DNA of 64,000 nucleotides from Cellulomonas shaoxiangyii. GTDB lineage: Bacteria > Actinomycetota > Actinomycetes > Actinomycetales > Cellulomonadaceae. Made by a program: the position numbers and the translations under genes. Position 1 is the first letter of the stretch. Each line of letters opens with the position of its first letter. Under the pieces are notes generated by a model that was not told the DNA's origin, did no database searches, and saw only the letters and a program-made list of their open reading frames with translations. Shown piece after piece: positions 8,896-16,764 of the stretch. The stretch is taken from positions 3,534,001 to 3,598,000 of the forward strand of contig NZ_CP039291.1 of assembly GCF_004798685.1 (NCBI RefSeq), written 5' to 3'.

Positions 8896-9338
8896 ACGGG
8901 TCGGCGCACGGCAGGGCCTGGCGCGTCCGGGACGAAACCGGACAAGATACCTCTGTCGTCGACGGCCGCCACCGCACCGGGTGATCCGGTGCGTGACCGC
9001 CGGCGCGGCGGGGGACGGCAGTCCGTGCGCGGCACGGAACGCGAGCGACCGACGGCGGTGGGCGACCATGCGCGAGGACGTACCGGGGAGCGCTCGGGCG
9101 CCTCGCCGCGTTCCCGCGCACGCGCGTGCCACCCGGCTCGCGACCACCGACGTCCCGGCGCTCGTCGTCCCCGGCGACGAGCGGACCGTGCCGTGCGGGG
9201 CCGGTGGCGCGCTGCGCCGGCCGCCTGGTCGGCACCACGCCCCCGGTCGACCGGCGTGGCCACCACGCTGCCGGACCTCGACCGCGCGGCCTCGCACGCC
9301 GACCCGCTCGCGTTCATCGACGGCTGAGGAGCACCGAC
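8896..9338. other. Intergenic stretch without a recognisable gene
   Basis: No frame here reads like a normal protein over any length. One frame ends at a stop at 9325-9327, just before the next ribosome site, with a protein-like tail (ATTLPDLDRAASHADPLAF, about 9256-9318). It may be the remnant of a decayed gene. An A+T-richer spot near 8933-8960 may hold a promoter. Confidence 0.35.
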
Positions 9339-10178
9339 ATGTCCGACACCACCGGCACCCGCCCCGACACGATCGTCCTGGTCCACGGGTTGTGGATGAC
9401 CCCGCGCTCGTGGGAGCACTGGGTCCCCCACTACGAGGCGAAGGGCTTCACCGTCCTCACGCCCGGCTACCCCGGCTTCGAGGTCGAGGTCGAGGCGCTG
9501 CGCGCCGACCCCGGGGTGATCGCCCGGCTCACGGTCCCCGAGACGGTGGACCACCTGGCTCGCGTCGTCGAGTCGGTGGCGACGCCGCCCGTCGTCATCG
9601 GCCACTCGTTCGGCGGCACGCTGACGCAGCTGCTGCTGGCACGAGGCCTCGGGGCCGCCGGCGTGGCGATCGACTCCGCCCCGACGGAGGGCGTCCGCGT
9701 CACCCCGATCTCCCAGGCGCGGTCGCTGTTCCCCGCGCTGAAGAACCCGGCCAACCGCCGCGGGGCGATCGCCTTCACGCCGGAGGAGTTCCACTACGCG
9801 TTCACCAACACCCTCTCCGCGGAGGAGTCGCGGCGCGTGTGGGAGCGGTACGCGATCCCCGCCCCCGCGCACTGGGTCGTCGAGTACGGGCTCATCGCCA
9901 ACTTCAAGCCCGGCCACCAGGACACGTGGGTCGACTACGACGCGGACCGCGCGCCGCTGCTGTTCGTCGCCGGCGAGAAGGACCACATCATGCCGCCGTC
10001 GGTGAACCGCTCGAACGCGCGGCACTACCACCGCTCCCCCGCGGTGACGGACTACGTCGAGCTGCCCGGCCGAGACCACTGGACGTGCGCCGCGCCGGGA
10101 TGGGAGGAGGTCGCCGACCTCGCCCTCGACTGGGCGCTCGACCACGCCCGCGTCGACCGGCCGTGGGTGACCGCCTGA
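9339..10178 (+). CDS. Alpha/beta hydrolase
   Basis: A 279-residue cytosolic hydrolase of the lysophospholipase/esterase type. Visible elements are the oxyanion-loop motif LVHGLWMTPRSWEHW (about residues 14-28), the nucleophile elbow GHSFGG (about residues 88-93), the acid region LFVAGEKDHIMP and the catalytic histidine in GRDHWT near the C-terminus. The ATG at 9339 is fixed by GAGGAG at 9326-9331. It has no signal peptide. Substrate is unknown. It converges on the HAD gene with only 17 bases between the stops. Confidence 0.92.
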   Translation: MSDTTGTRPDTIVLVHGLWMTPRSWEHWVPHYEAKGFTVLTPGYPGFEVEVEALRADPGVIARLTVPETVDHLARVVESVATPPVVIGHSFGGTLTQLLLARGLGAAGVAIDSAPTEGVRVTPISQARSLFPALKNPANRRGAIAFTPEEFHYAFTNTLSAEESRRVWERYAIPAPAHWVVEYGLIANFKPGHQDTWVDYDADRAPLLFVAGEKDHIMPPSVNRSNARHYHRSPAVTDYVELPGRDHWTCAAPGWEEVADLALDWALDHARVDRPWVTA

Positions 10179-10195
10179 CGTTGCCCGTCGACGGG

Positions 10196-10855
10196 TCAGA
10201 ACGCGCGGCGGACGTCGGCGAGCGTCCGGACGCCGTGGGTCGCGGTGACACCGGGTGGCAGCCCTCGGCCTGCCCGGTCGACGTGCACCGTGCGGATGCC
10301 CACGGCGGCGGCGCCGACGACGTCCGCCGCGCCCGAGTCGCCGACGTGGACGACGTCCGCGGCATCGACGCCCAGCAGCTCCAGTGCCCGCCGGAAGGGC
10401 TCGGGCCGCGGCTTGTACGCACGCACGTCCTCGCTCGTCACGACCGTGGTCACCGGCAGGCCGTGGTGCGCGACGGCGGCACAGGCGTCCGCGCGGTCCG
10501 CGTCGGACACCACGCACACGGGCACGTCGATGCCGGCCAGGAACTCGCGGGCGTCCGGCAGCAGCCGGGGCCGGCGCCACGCCGCGCGCAGGACCGCGAG
10601 CTCCGCGTCGGCGTCGACGGGCACGCCGAGCAGCCCGGCCACGTGCCGCAGCGTCGCGTGCGTGAGGTCGGCGAGGCCCCGGAAGTCGTCGCCGTGGCTG
10701 TCGGCCGCCGCCCACAGGTGGGCGTCCCACGCCTGCGCCACGGTCGCCGCGGGTACGCGCCCGCGCGCCGCCAACCGGGCGCACACGTCGGCGACGGGCG
10801 CGTCGTCGTCCGCCACGAGCGTGCCGTACAGGTCGACGAGCACGGCGCTCAGCAT
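10196..10855 (-). CDS. HAD-superfamily hydrolase (DxYGT subtype)
   Basis: A 219-residue HAD phosphatase or dehalogenase-like enzyme. Motif I is VLVDLYGTL, in which Tyr replaces the second Asp, a form common in haloacid-dehalogenase-like members. Motif II is CVVSDAD, the lysine of motif III lies in RAYKPRPEPF, and motif IV is HVGDSGAADV. The helical cap follows motif I. The ATG at 10853-10855 lies seven bases after TACGGT, so the mRNA is probably leaderless. Substrate is unknown. Confidence 0.9.
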   Translation of the reverse strand: MLSAVLVDLYGTLVADDDAPVADVCARLAARGRVPAATVAQAWDAHLWAAADSHGDDFRGLADLTHATLRHVAGLLGVPVDADAELAVLRAAWRRPRLLPDAREFLAGIDVPVCVVSDADRADACAAVAHHGLPVTTVVTSEDVRAYKPRPEPFRRALELLGVDAADVVHVGDSGAADVVGAAAVGIRTVHVDRAGRGLPPGVTATHGVRTLADVRRAF

Positions 10856-10862
10856 GTGCCGG

Positions 10863-10868
10863 ACCGTA
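10863..10868 (-). promoter_or_regulatory. Leaderless-type -10 (TACGGT) of the HAD gene
   Basis: TACGGT on the minus strand is followed by 7 nt and then the ATG at 10855. No ribosome site is visible. Confidence 0.5.
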
Positions 10869-10950
10869 CCGCCCTGCCCAGGCGGCAGGCGACGGCGGGT
10901 GGCGAAGCGTTCCGGGGGTTCCCGCCGAACCGGACGACCCGTACACTCCG

Positions 10951-10966
10951 GTCGAAGCGCTTCGAC
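10951..10966. promoter_or_regulatory. Perfect 16-bp LacI-type operator upstream of the GH5 gene
   Basis: gtcgaagcgcttcgac is a perfect palindrome with central GCGC, the form of LacI-family operators such as the AGCGCT-centred sites of actinobacterial cellulase regulators. It lies 84 bases before the GH5 start, close to a likely promoter. The regulator gene is not in this window. Confidence 0.65.
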
Positions 10967-11049
10967 GATCGCCCGTCGCAGCCCGCGGGCACCGTCGCCC
11001 GCGCCAGCCGGGGAGCAACGTCGCCCCCCGCGCCCGAAGGAGATCACCC

Positions 11050-12744
11050 GTGAACCGACGCCTGTGGGCGAGCGCCACCGCGCTCGTCTCGACGGCGGCG
11101 CTGGCCGTCGGCCTCGCCGCCCCCGCGGCGGCCGCGCCCGACCCCGCGGCCCGCGCCCCGAGGCAGACCGCCGCCGAGAAGACCGTCGCCGCCATGCAGC
11201 CCGGCTGGAACCTCGGCAACACGCTCGACTCGGTCGGCGCCGACGAGACCGCGTGGGGCAACCCGCGGGTCACCGCGGACCTGTTCGACGCGGTCGAGGA
11301 CGCCGGCTTCAACAGCGTCCGCATCCCGGCGACGTTCGGCCAGCACCAGGGCCCGGCGCCCGAGTACGCGGTGGACCCGGTCTTCCTCGACCGGGTCGAG
11401 GAGGTCGTCGACATGGCGCTCGACGAGGGCCTCTACGTCCTGCTCGACGTGCACCACGACTCGTGGCAGTGGGTCAACCAGATGCCGGCGCGGCACGACG
11501 AGGTCGTCGCGCAGTACGACGCCCTGTGGGAGCAGCTCGCCGAGCGCTTCCGCGACCACTCGCGCCGCCTGCTGCTGGAGAGCGTCAACGAGCCGCAGTT
11601 CGCGGGCGTCGACGACGCGCAGGCGTACGCGCTGCTCGACGAGCTGAACGTGCGGTTCCACGAGATCGTCCGCGCGACCGGCGGGCGCAACGCCGACCGC
11701 GTCCTCGTGCTGCCGACGCTGCACACGAACGCCGAGCAGGGCCGGCTCGACGCGCTCACCGCGACCTTCGAGGCGCTCGACGACCCGAACCTCGCCGCGA
11801 CGGTCCACTACTACGGCTACTGGCCGTTCAGCGTGAACGTCGCGGGCGGTTACCGCTACGACGCGACCGCCCAGGCCGACACCGAGGGCACGTTCACGCG
11901 CGTGCACGACTCGTTCGTCGCCCGTGGCATCCCGGTGATCCTCGGTGAGTACGGCCTGCTGGGCTTCGACCGGCACACCGGCACGATCGAGCAGGGTGAG
12001 AAGCTGAAGTTCTTCGAGCACCTCGGCCACCTGGCCCGCACGACCGGCGTGACGACGATGCTGTGGGACAACGGCCAGCACCTCGACCGCACCACGTTCG
12101 AGTGGCAGGACCCGGCGCTGTTCGCGCAGATCGAGGAGTCCTGGAAGCGCCGCTCGGGCACGGCCTCGACCGACCAGGTCTTCGTCACCCCGGGCGCCGT
12201 CACCGACCAGACCGTCACGCTGCAGCTGCACGACTACCGCGTGAAGGACGTCCGCCTCGACGGGCGCAAGCTCAAGGACCGCGAGTACCGGCTCGTGGGT
12301 GACCAGCTGACGCTGCCCGCGGCGCTGCTCGAGCGGGTCGTCGGCACCGGTGCGTACGGCACGCGGGGCGTGCTCGAGGTCCGGTTCAGCAAGGGCCTGC
12401 CGTGGCGCATCGAGGTCGTCGCCGCGGACGCGCCCGTCCTGGCCGACGCGACCGGCACGGTCGAGGCCTTCGCGGTCCCGACCGACTTCCGCGGCGACCG
12501 CCTCGCGACGATGGAGGCGCGCTACGCCGACGGCACGAACGCCGGCCCGCACCCGTGGACGTCGTTCAAGGAGTTCGACGTGACGTTCGCACCGGAGGAC
12601 GGCCACATCGTCCTGCGTCCCGCGTTCTTCGCGGAGGTCACCGACGGCGCACCGGTGTCGCTGACGTTCCACTTCTGGAGCGGCCGCACCGCCGAGTACA
12701 CGGTGACGCGCACGGGCACCACGGTCACCGGCACCGTCGGCTGA
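11050..12744 (+). CDS. Secreted GH5 endo-beta-glucanase/mannanase-type enzyme with CBM_X2 and CBM46-like modules
   Basis: A 564-residue exported hydrolase. The signal peptide is about residues 1-29. The GH5 barrel (about 40-375) opens with MQPGWNLGNTLD and carries the acid/base E181 (ESVNEP), the HYYGYWPF segment and the nucleophile E300 (ILGEYG). Then come a CBM_X2-like Ig module (about 380-465, TPGAVTDQTVTLQL) and a CBM46-like module (about 466-564, HIVLRPAFFAEV), the same order as in bacterial multimodular Cel5 enzymes. GTG at 11050 is fixed by GAAGGAGA. Glucan against mannan specificity cannot be read from sequence. Expression is probably inducible through the operator at 10951. Confidence 0.93.
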   Translation: MNRRLWASATALVSTAALAVGLAAPAAAAPDPAARAPRQTAAEKTVAAMQPGWNLGNTLDSVGADETAWGNPRVTADLFDAVEDAGFNSVRIPATFGQHQGPAPEYAVDPVFLDRVEEVVDMALDEGLYVLLDVHHDSWQWVNQMPARHDEVVAQYDALWEQLAERFRDHSRRLLLESVNEPQFAGVDDAQAYALLDELNVRFHEIVRATGGRNADRVLVLPTLHTNAEQGRLDALTATFEALDDPNLAATVHYYGYWPFSVNVAGGYRYDATAQADTEGTFTRVHDSFVARGIPVILGEYGLLGFDRHTGTIEQGEKLKFFEHLGHLARTTGVTTMLWDNGQHLDRTTFEWQDPALFAQIEESWKRRSGTASTDQVFVTPGAVTDQTVTLQLHDYRVKDVRLDGRKLKDREYRLVGDQLTLPAALLERVVGTGAYGTRGVLEVRFSKGLPWRIEVVAADAPVLADATGTVEAFAVPTDFRGDRLATMEARYADGTNAGPHPWTSFKEFDVTFAPEDGHIVLRPAFFAEVTDGAPVSLTFHFWSGRTAEYTVTRTGTTVTGTVG

Positions 12745-12757
12745 CGCACGACGCCCC

Positions 12758-12849
12758 GCCGAGGTCGCCGGTTCCGCGCCCAGGTCGCCGCCCGTACCGG
12801 GCGATCCGGGCGCGGACCGGCGACCTCGCGTCGTACCGGCGACCTCGGC
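12758..12849. repeat. Dispersed intergenic hairpin repeat, copy C
   Basis: The outer stem is perfect over 15 bp: gccgaggtcgccggt (12758-12772) with accggcgacctcggc (12835-12849). The variable stem position is G:C here, against T:A in copy B. Inner units are caggtcgccg and ccggcgacctcg. It follows the GH5 stop. Confidence 0.8.
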
Positions 12850-12900
12850 GCGCGTCGCGCCGGGCGCGCGGCCACGCTGGGCGGCGGGCACGGTGCGTTC

Positions 12901-14379
12901 GTGGGGGTGGGTGCGGTGGAGTGGTTCGACGCCGAGGGGTACACGATCGCGCGGGCGGTCGTGCAGCGCGGGGTCGCGGCGGTGTACGTGCTGGCCTTCG
13001 TCGCGGTGCTGCGCCAGTTCCGTCCGCTGCTGGGCGAACGGGGCCTGCTGCCCGTGCCGGCGTTCACCGCGCGCGTGCCGTTCCGGGCCGCGCCGAGCCT
13101 GTTCCACCGGTGGTTCTCCGACCGGCTCGTCGCCGTGGTCGGGTGGGTCGGTGTGCTCGTGGCGCTGACGCTCGTCGCGGGGCTGCCGCAGCAGGGGCCG
13201 CCGTGGTTGCCGCTGCTCGCGTTCGGCGTGCTGTGGGCGCTGTACCTGTCGGTCGTCAACGTCGGGCAGGTGTTCTACGGGTTCGGCTGGGAGTCGCTGC
13301 TGCTCGAGGCGGGGTTCCTCGTCGCGTTCCTGGGGTCGGACGAGGTCGCGCCGCCGGTCACCGTGCTGGTGCTGCTCTGGTGGCTCGTCCTGCGGCTCGA
13401 GCTCGGCGCGGGGCTCATCAAGTGGCGCGGTGACCCCGCGTGGCGGGACCTGACGGCGCTGTACTACCACCACGAGACGCAGCCGATGCCCGGGCCGCTG
13501 AGCCGGCTGTTCCACCTGCTGCCGCGACCGCTGCACCGCGTCGAGGTGCTGGCGAACCACGTGACGCAGCTCGTCGTGCCGTTCGGGCTCCTCGTGCCGG
13601 GGCCCGTGGCGTCGACCGCAGCCGCCGTCATGGTCGTGACGCAGCTCTGGCTGGTCCTGTCGGGCAACTTCGCGTGGCTCAACTGGCTGACGATCGTGCT
13701 GGCCTGCGCGGCGATCGACGACGCGTCGTGGCGGTGGGCGCTCGGGCTCGTCGGCGTGGACGTGCGCGTCGCACCGGCCGCTGGTGACCCGCCCGTGCGG
13801 TTCGTCGTCGTCGTGCTCGCCGTCACGGTGCTGTGCGTGTGGCTGAGCCGGCACCCGCTGCGCAACCTGCTCTCCCGGAACCAGGCGATGAACGCGGCGT
13901 TCAACGTGTGGCACCTGGTCAACGCCTACGGCGCGTTCGGGTCCATCACCCGCCGGCGCACCGAGGTCGTCGTCGAGGGCACGCGCGACGCCGAGCCCAC
14001 CACGGCCACCTGGCACGAGTACGAGTTCCGCGGCAAGCCCGGCGACGTGCGACGCCTCCCCCGCCAGTACGCGCCGTACCACCTGCGCCTCGACTGGGGC
14101 ATGTGGTTCCTCGCCATCGGCTCGTCCGCGCAGCTGCGCTGGTTCGTGCCGTTCCTCGGCAGGCTCCTCGAGGCAGACCGGGCGACGCTGCGCCTGCTCG
14201 CGCACGACCCGTTCGGCGGCGAGCCGCCGCGCTGGGTGCGTGCGCACCTCTACCGCTACCGCTTCGCCACGCCGGCCGAGCACCGGGAGATCGGGCAGCG
14301 GTGGGTGCGCGAGGACGACGGGCTGATGGTCGACGCGGTGGACCGGGCGCGCCTCGCGCGGATGCACGCCGGCCGGTAG
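12901..14379 (+). CDS. Lipase maturation factor family membrane protein
   Basis: A 492-residue polytopic protein. The N-terminal two thirds holds about eight membrane segments, with family motifs GYGFGWESLLLEAGF-like (FYGFGWESLLLEAGF), LELGAGLIKWRGDPAWRDLTALYYHHETQPMPGP split around the invariant KWRGD, and HHETQP. The C-terminal soluble part has YEFRGKPGDVRRLPRQYAPYHLRLDWGMWF. In vertebrates LMF1 folds lipases. The bacterial role is unknown. A GTG at 12901 or 12916 could be the start. CACGGT lies six bases before 12901. Confidence 0.9.
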   Translation: MGVGAVEWFDAEGYTIARAVVQRGVAAVYVLAFVAVLRQFRPLLGERGLLPVPAFTARVPFRAAPSLFHRWFSDRLVAVVGWVGVLVALTLVAGLPQQGPPWLPLLAFGVLWALYLSVVNVGQVFYGFGWESLLLEAGFLVAFLGSDEVAPPVTVLVLLWWLVLRLELGAGLIKWRGDPAWRDLTALYYHHETQPMPGPLSRLFHLLPRPLHRVEVLANHVTQLVVPFGLLVPGPVASTAAAVMVVTQLWLVLSGNFAWLNWLTIVLACAAIDDASWRWALGLVGVDVRVAPAAGDPPVRFVVVVLAVTVLCVWLSRHPLRNLLSRNQAMNAAFNVWHLVNAYGAFGSITRRRTEVVVEGTRDAEPTTATWHEYEFRGKPGDVRRLPRQYAPYHLRLDWGMWFLAIGSSAQLRWFVPFLGRLLEADRATLRLLAHDPFGGEPPRWVRAHLYRYRFATPAEHREIGQRWVREDDGLMVDAVDRARLARMHAGR

Positions 14380-14489
14380 ACGCCGGCGCCCGTCGCCGTC
14401 GTCCACCGGTGCCGTCACCGACAGGACAGCGGCGCTCCGGCGTGTCTCCTCCTTCTGCCCGGTGCGTCGCCGCCGGAGCGGGGTCTGTT

Positions 14490-14524
14490 CCGCGGGCGTA
14501 CGCACGGTGTGCGTACGCCCGCGG
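14490..14524. terminator. Strong hairpin between convergent genes
   Basis: A perfect 16-bp stem (ccgcgggcgtacgcac 14490-14505 with gtgcgtacgcccgcgg 14509-14524) and a 3-nt loop. It lies between the lipase-maturation-factor gene and the SDR gene and could terminate both. Confidence 0.7.
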
Positions 14525-14570
14525 GAAGAGGTCCGCATCCCGGCCGACGCGCCGTGGCGACACGCGGACG

Positions 14571-14645
14571 GTGCCGGCCGACGCGGTGCCGGCGGACGCG
14601 GTGCCGGCCGACGCGGTGCCGGCGGACGCGGTGCCGGCCGACGCG
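14571..14645. repeat. Minisatellite: five 15-bp units downstream of the SDR gene
   Basis: Five exact-length units of gtgccggcSgacgcg, in which S alternates c,g,c,g,c, giving a 30-bp higher-order period. It ends eight bases before the SDR stop codon. Confidence 0.9.
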
Positions 14646-14652
14646 GGTGGCG

Positions 14653-15432
14653 TCAGATGATCAGCGACTGGCCGCCGTCGACGAACACCTCGCTGCCCGT
14701 CACGTGGCCGGCCGCGTCGGAGACGAGGAACGAGACGACGTCAGCCACCTGCGCGGCGGAGCCGGACTCGTCGCCCGTCAGCGGGATCTGGCCCTCGGGG
14801 AACTCCACGGGCACACCGACGTCCTCGGTGCCGCGCTGCTCGGTGCTGTCCAGGATGTTCGTGTCGATGGCGCCCGGGCACACGGAGTTGACGCGCACGC
14901 CGCGCGGGCCCAGCTCCACGGCCATCATCCGCGCGAACGCGACCTGGCCGGCCTTGCTCGTCGAGTACGCCGACGCGCCTGCGGTGGTGAACGTGCGCGT
15001 GCCGTTCATCGAGGAGATCACGACGACCGCACCCCCCTGGCGCACCAGCAGCGGCACCGCGTACTTCACCGTGAGGAACGTGCCCGTGAGGTTCGTGGTC
15101 AGCGTCGCCTGCCACTCCTCGGGCTCGAGGTCCTCGATCGGCGCCCACACGCCGTTGATCCCGGCGTTCGCGACGACGACGTCGAGCCGCCCGAGCTCCT
15201 CCTCGACGCGCGCGTACACCGCGCGCACCGCGGCGGCGTCGCCGACGTCGGCGGCCACCGGCAGCACCGTCCCGCCGGCGCCCCGGATCTCCGCCGCGAC
15301 GTCGTCGGCCTCGTCCTGGTGGTGCCCGAGCGCGACGACCGTCGCCCCGTCGCGTGCGAGCCGCAACGCGCTCGCCCGCCCGATCCCCGACCCCGCGCCC
15401 GTGACCAGCGCGACCTTGCCCTGCAGCGTCAT
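14653..15432 (-). CDS. Short-chain dehydrogenase/reductase
   Basis: A 259-residue classical SDR. The cofactor motif is TGAGSGIG (about residues 11-18), the structural motif is NAG (about 89-91), and the catalytic set is Ser in VISSMN with Y-S-T-S-K (AYSTSKAGQVAFAR). The PGAIDT loop and the C-terminal GSEVFVDGGQ are standard. ALGHHQDE after beta-2 places no Asp at its tip, so NADP(H) is possible. GGAGGGG precedes the ATG at 15430-15432. Substrate is unknown. The gene is monocistronic, with the minisatellite at its 3' side. Confidence 0.94.
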   Translation of the reverse strand: MTLQGKVALVTGAGSGIGRASALRLARDGATVVALGHHQDEADDVAAEIRGAGGTVLPVAADVGDAAAVRAVYARVEEELGRLDVVVANAGINGVWAPIEDLEPEEWQATLTTNLTGTFLTVKYAVPLLVRQGGAVVVISSMNGTRTFTTAGASAYSTSKAGQVAFARMMAVELGPRGVRVNSVCPGAIDTNILDSTEQRGTEDVGVPVEFPEGQIPLTGDESGSAAQVADVVSFLVSDAAGHVTGSEVFVDGGQSLII

Positions 15433-15526
15433 CGTGCAACCCCTCCCGTGGCCGGCCCCGGTGCCGGCTGCGTCGACGCTAGCGACGCCCCCGCGCGACC
15501 GCCCGGCGAGAGCCGCAGAGCGACGC

Positions 15527-16141
15527 TCACGCGGCCGGGCGCGTCCAGACCACCGACCAACGCCAGTACAGGTGGCGCCGATAGCGGCCACCCGGTAGCA
15601 CCTCGGCCACCAGCACCCGCATCTGCGCGTACGTCGCGGGTGGCGGCCAGACCGTCGGAGACGGGTGCTCCCAGTAGCCGCGGCGGCGGCGCGCCACCGC
15701 GTTCGCCGCCACCGCCGCCACCTCGTACGGCAGGTCGCGCGGCGACGCCGAGCGCGCCAGCCCGACCACCGCGAGCCGGCCACCGGGCCGGACGAGCTCG
15801 GCGAGGCGCAGCAGGCCGGCGCGCGCGTCGAGGTGGTGCAGCGTGGCGACCGACGCGACGAGGTCGAACGACGCCGGCGGGAAGGGGTGCGTGAGCACGT
15901 CCGCCTCGACGTACGTGACGCCGCCGCCGGCCGCCCGAGCGGCGTCGAGGCTCGGGCCGTGGAGGTCGACGCCGGTCACGTCCGGCACGCGCTCCGCGAG
16001 GCGGCGGGCGAGCGTGCCCTCGCCGCAGCCGACGTCGAGCGCGGTGCGCGCGCCGGGGGGCAGGGCGTCGAGGACCACGCGGTGGTAGTGCGCGTTGTGG
16101 TTCCCGCGGTCGCCGTCGGCGGCCGGGGCGCCGCCGGTCAC
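15527..16141 (-). CDS. Class I SAM-dependent methyltransferase
   Basis: A 204-residue methyltransferase. Motif I is ALDVGCGEGTLARRL (about residues 30-44), the acidic loop TGVDLHG follows, then ADVLTHPFPPASFDLV and LHHLDARAGLLRLAELVRPGGRLAVVGL. An Arg/Trp-rich C-terminus follows. The GTG at 16139-16141 overlaps the Nudix stop by 4 bp, so the two are translationally coupled. It resembles ubiquinone/menaquinone-type methyltransferases in fold only. Substrate is unknown. Confidence 0.9.
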   Translation of the reverse strand: MTGGAPAADGDRGNHNAHYHRVVLDALPPGARTALDVGCGEGTLARRLAERVPDVTGVDLHGPSLDAARAAGGGVTYVEADVLTHPFPPASFDLVASVATLHHLDARAGLLRLAELVRPGGRLAVVGLARSASPRDLPYEVAAVAANAVARRRRGYWEHPSPTVWPPPATYAQMRVLVAEVLPGGRYRRHLYWRWSVVWTRPAA

Positions 16142-16641
16142 GCGCCCGCGCCCCGGGCGACGAGCGCGTCGATCGCGGGGACCTGGCCGGCGACGAGCCG
16201 CTCGCGCGCGTCGTCGAGGCCGCACCACGCGGCCCGGTCCACCTCGGGGAACGTCGCGCGCCGGCCCGAGCGCGGCGGCCACTCCATGTCGATCGTGCTG
16301 ACGCCGGGCCGGGTCGCGAGGTCGTCCGACGCGGGGTCGTCGGGCGAGCCGACGAGGCCGGCCGGCACCTCGATCGCGAGGACGACGACCACCTTGCCGG
16401 ACGCGTACCGGAACGCACCCAGCTCGACGGTGGGCAGGTCCGGCGCGGGCAGCCCGACCTCCTCACGGAACTCCCGGAGCGCAGCGGTCACGACGTCCTC
16501 GCCCCGCTCGACGAGCCCCTTGGGCACGGTCCACGCGCGCGCGTCCTTGCGCGCCCAGAACGGCCCGCCCATGTGGGCGAGCAGGACGCGCGGCGCGGGG
16601 CCGGCGTGGTGCAGGAGGACCCCGGCGCTGGTGACGGGCAT
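16138..16641 (-). CDS. Nudix hydrolase
   Basis: A 167-residue protein with a clear Nudix box (about residues 42-64): G-L-V-E-R-G-E-D-V-V, then AALREFREEVGL, giving the GX5EX7REUXEEXGU pattern. The N-terminal TSAGVLLHHAGPAPRVLL and the WTVPKG segment match NUDIX enzymes of the YmfB/mutator group that cleave nucleoside-diphosphate derivatives. It is co-transcribed with the methyltransferase. The ATG at 16639-16641 lies six bases after TAGGTT, suggesting a leaderless transcript. Confidence 0.94.
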   Translation of the reverse strand: MPVTSAGVLLHHAGPAPRVLLAHMGGPFWARKDARAWTVPKGLVERGEDVVTAALREFREEVGLPAPDLPTVELGAFRYASGKVVVVLAIEVPAGLVGSPDDPASDDLATRPGVSTIDMEWPPRSGRRATFPEVDRAAWCGLDDARERLVAGQVPAIDALVARGAGA

Positions 16642-16647
16642 CCCGGG

Positions 16648-16653
16648 AACCTA
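16648..16653 (-). promoter_or_regulatory. Leaderless-type -10 (TAGGTT) of the Nudix gene
   Basis: TAGGTT on the minus strand, 6 nt, then ATG at 16641. No ribosome site is present. Confidence 0.5.
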
Positions 16654-16751
16654 CCGCGCGGCACCGACGCCCCGGGGGACGAACCGGCGGAGACCGGGAC
16701 ATCCGCGTGAAGGACCGCCCGCACTCGTGTCAACGCCCCGCGTGAAACTGC

Positions 16752-16757
16752 TACGGT
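16752..16757 (+). promoter_or_regulatory. Leaderless-type -10 (TACGGT) of the MFS gene
   Basis: TACGGT, 7 nt, then ATG at 16765. TGTCAA upstream near 16727 is a possible -35. This decides the start at 16765 over the GTG at 16756. Confidence 0.5.
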
Positions 16758-16764
16758 GCGCCCC

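Noticed and set aside
8981..9338. Possible gene ahead of the alpha/beta hydrolase
   Set aside because: Three frames are open but all are Arg/Ala/Pro-rich. Only a short tail before 9327 looks protein-like, which is too little to call a gene.
7902..11414. Extension of the beta-helix protein frame upstream to 1561 codons
   Set aside because: The extension crosses the ComB-like and hydrolase genes on the other strand and contains only low-complexity sequence. The signal peptide at 7899-7901 marks the true start.
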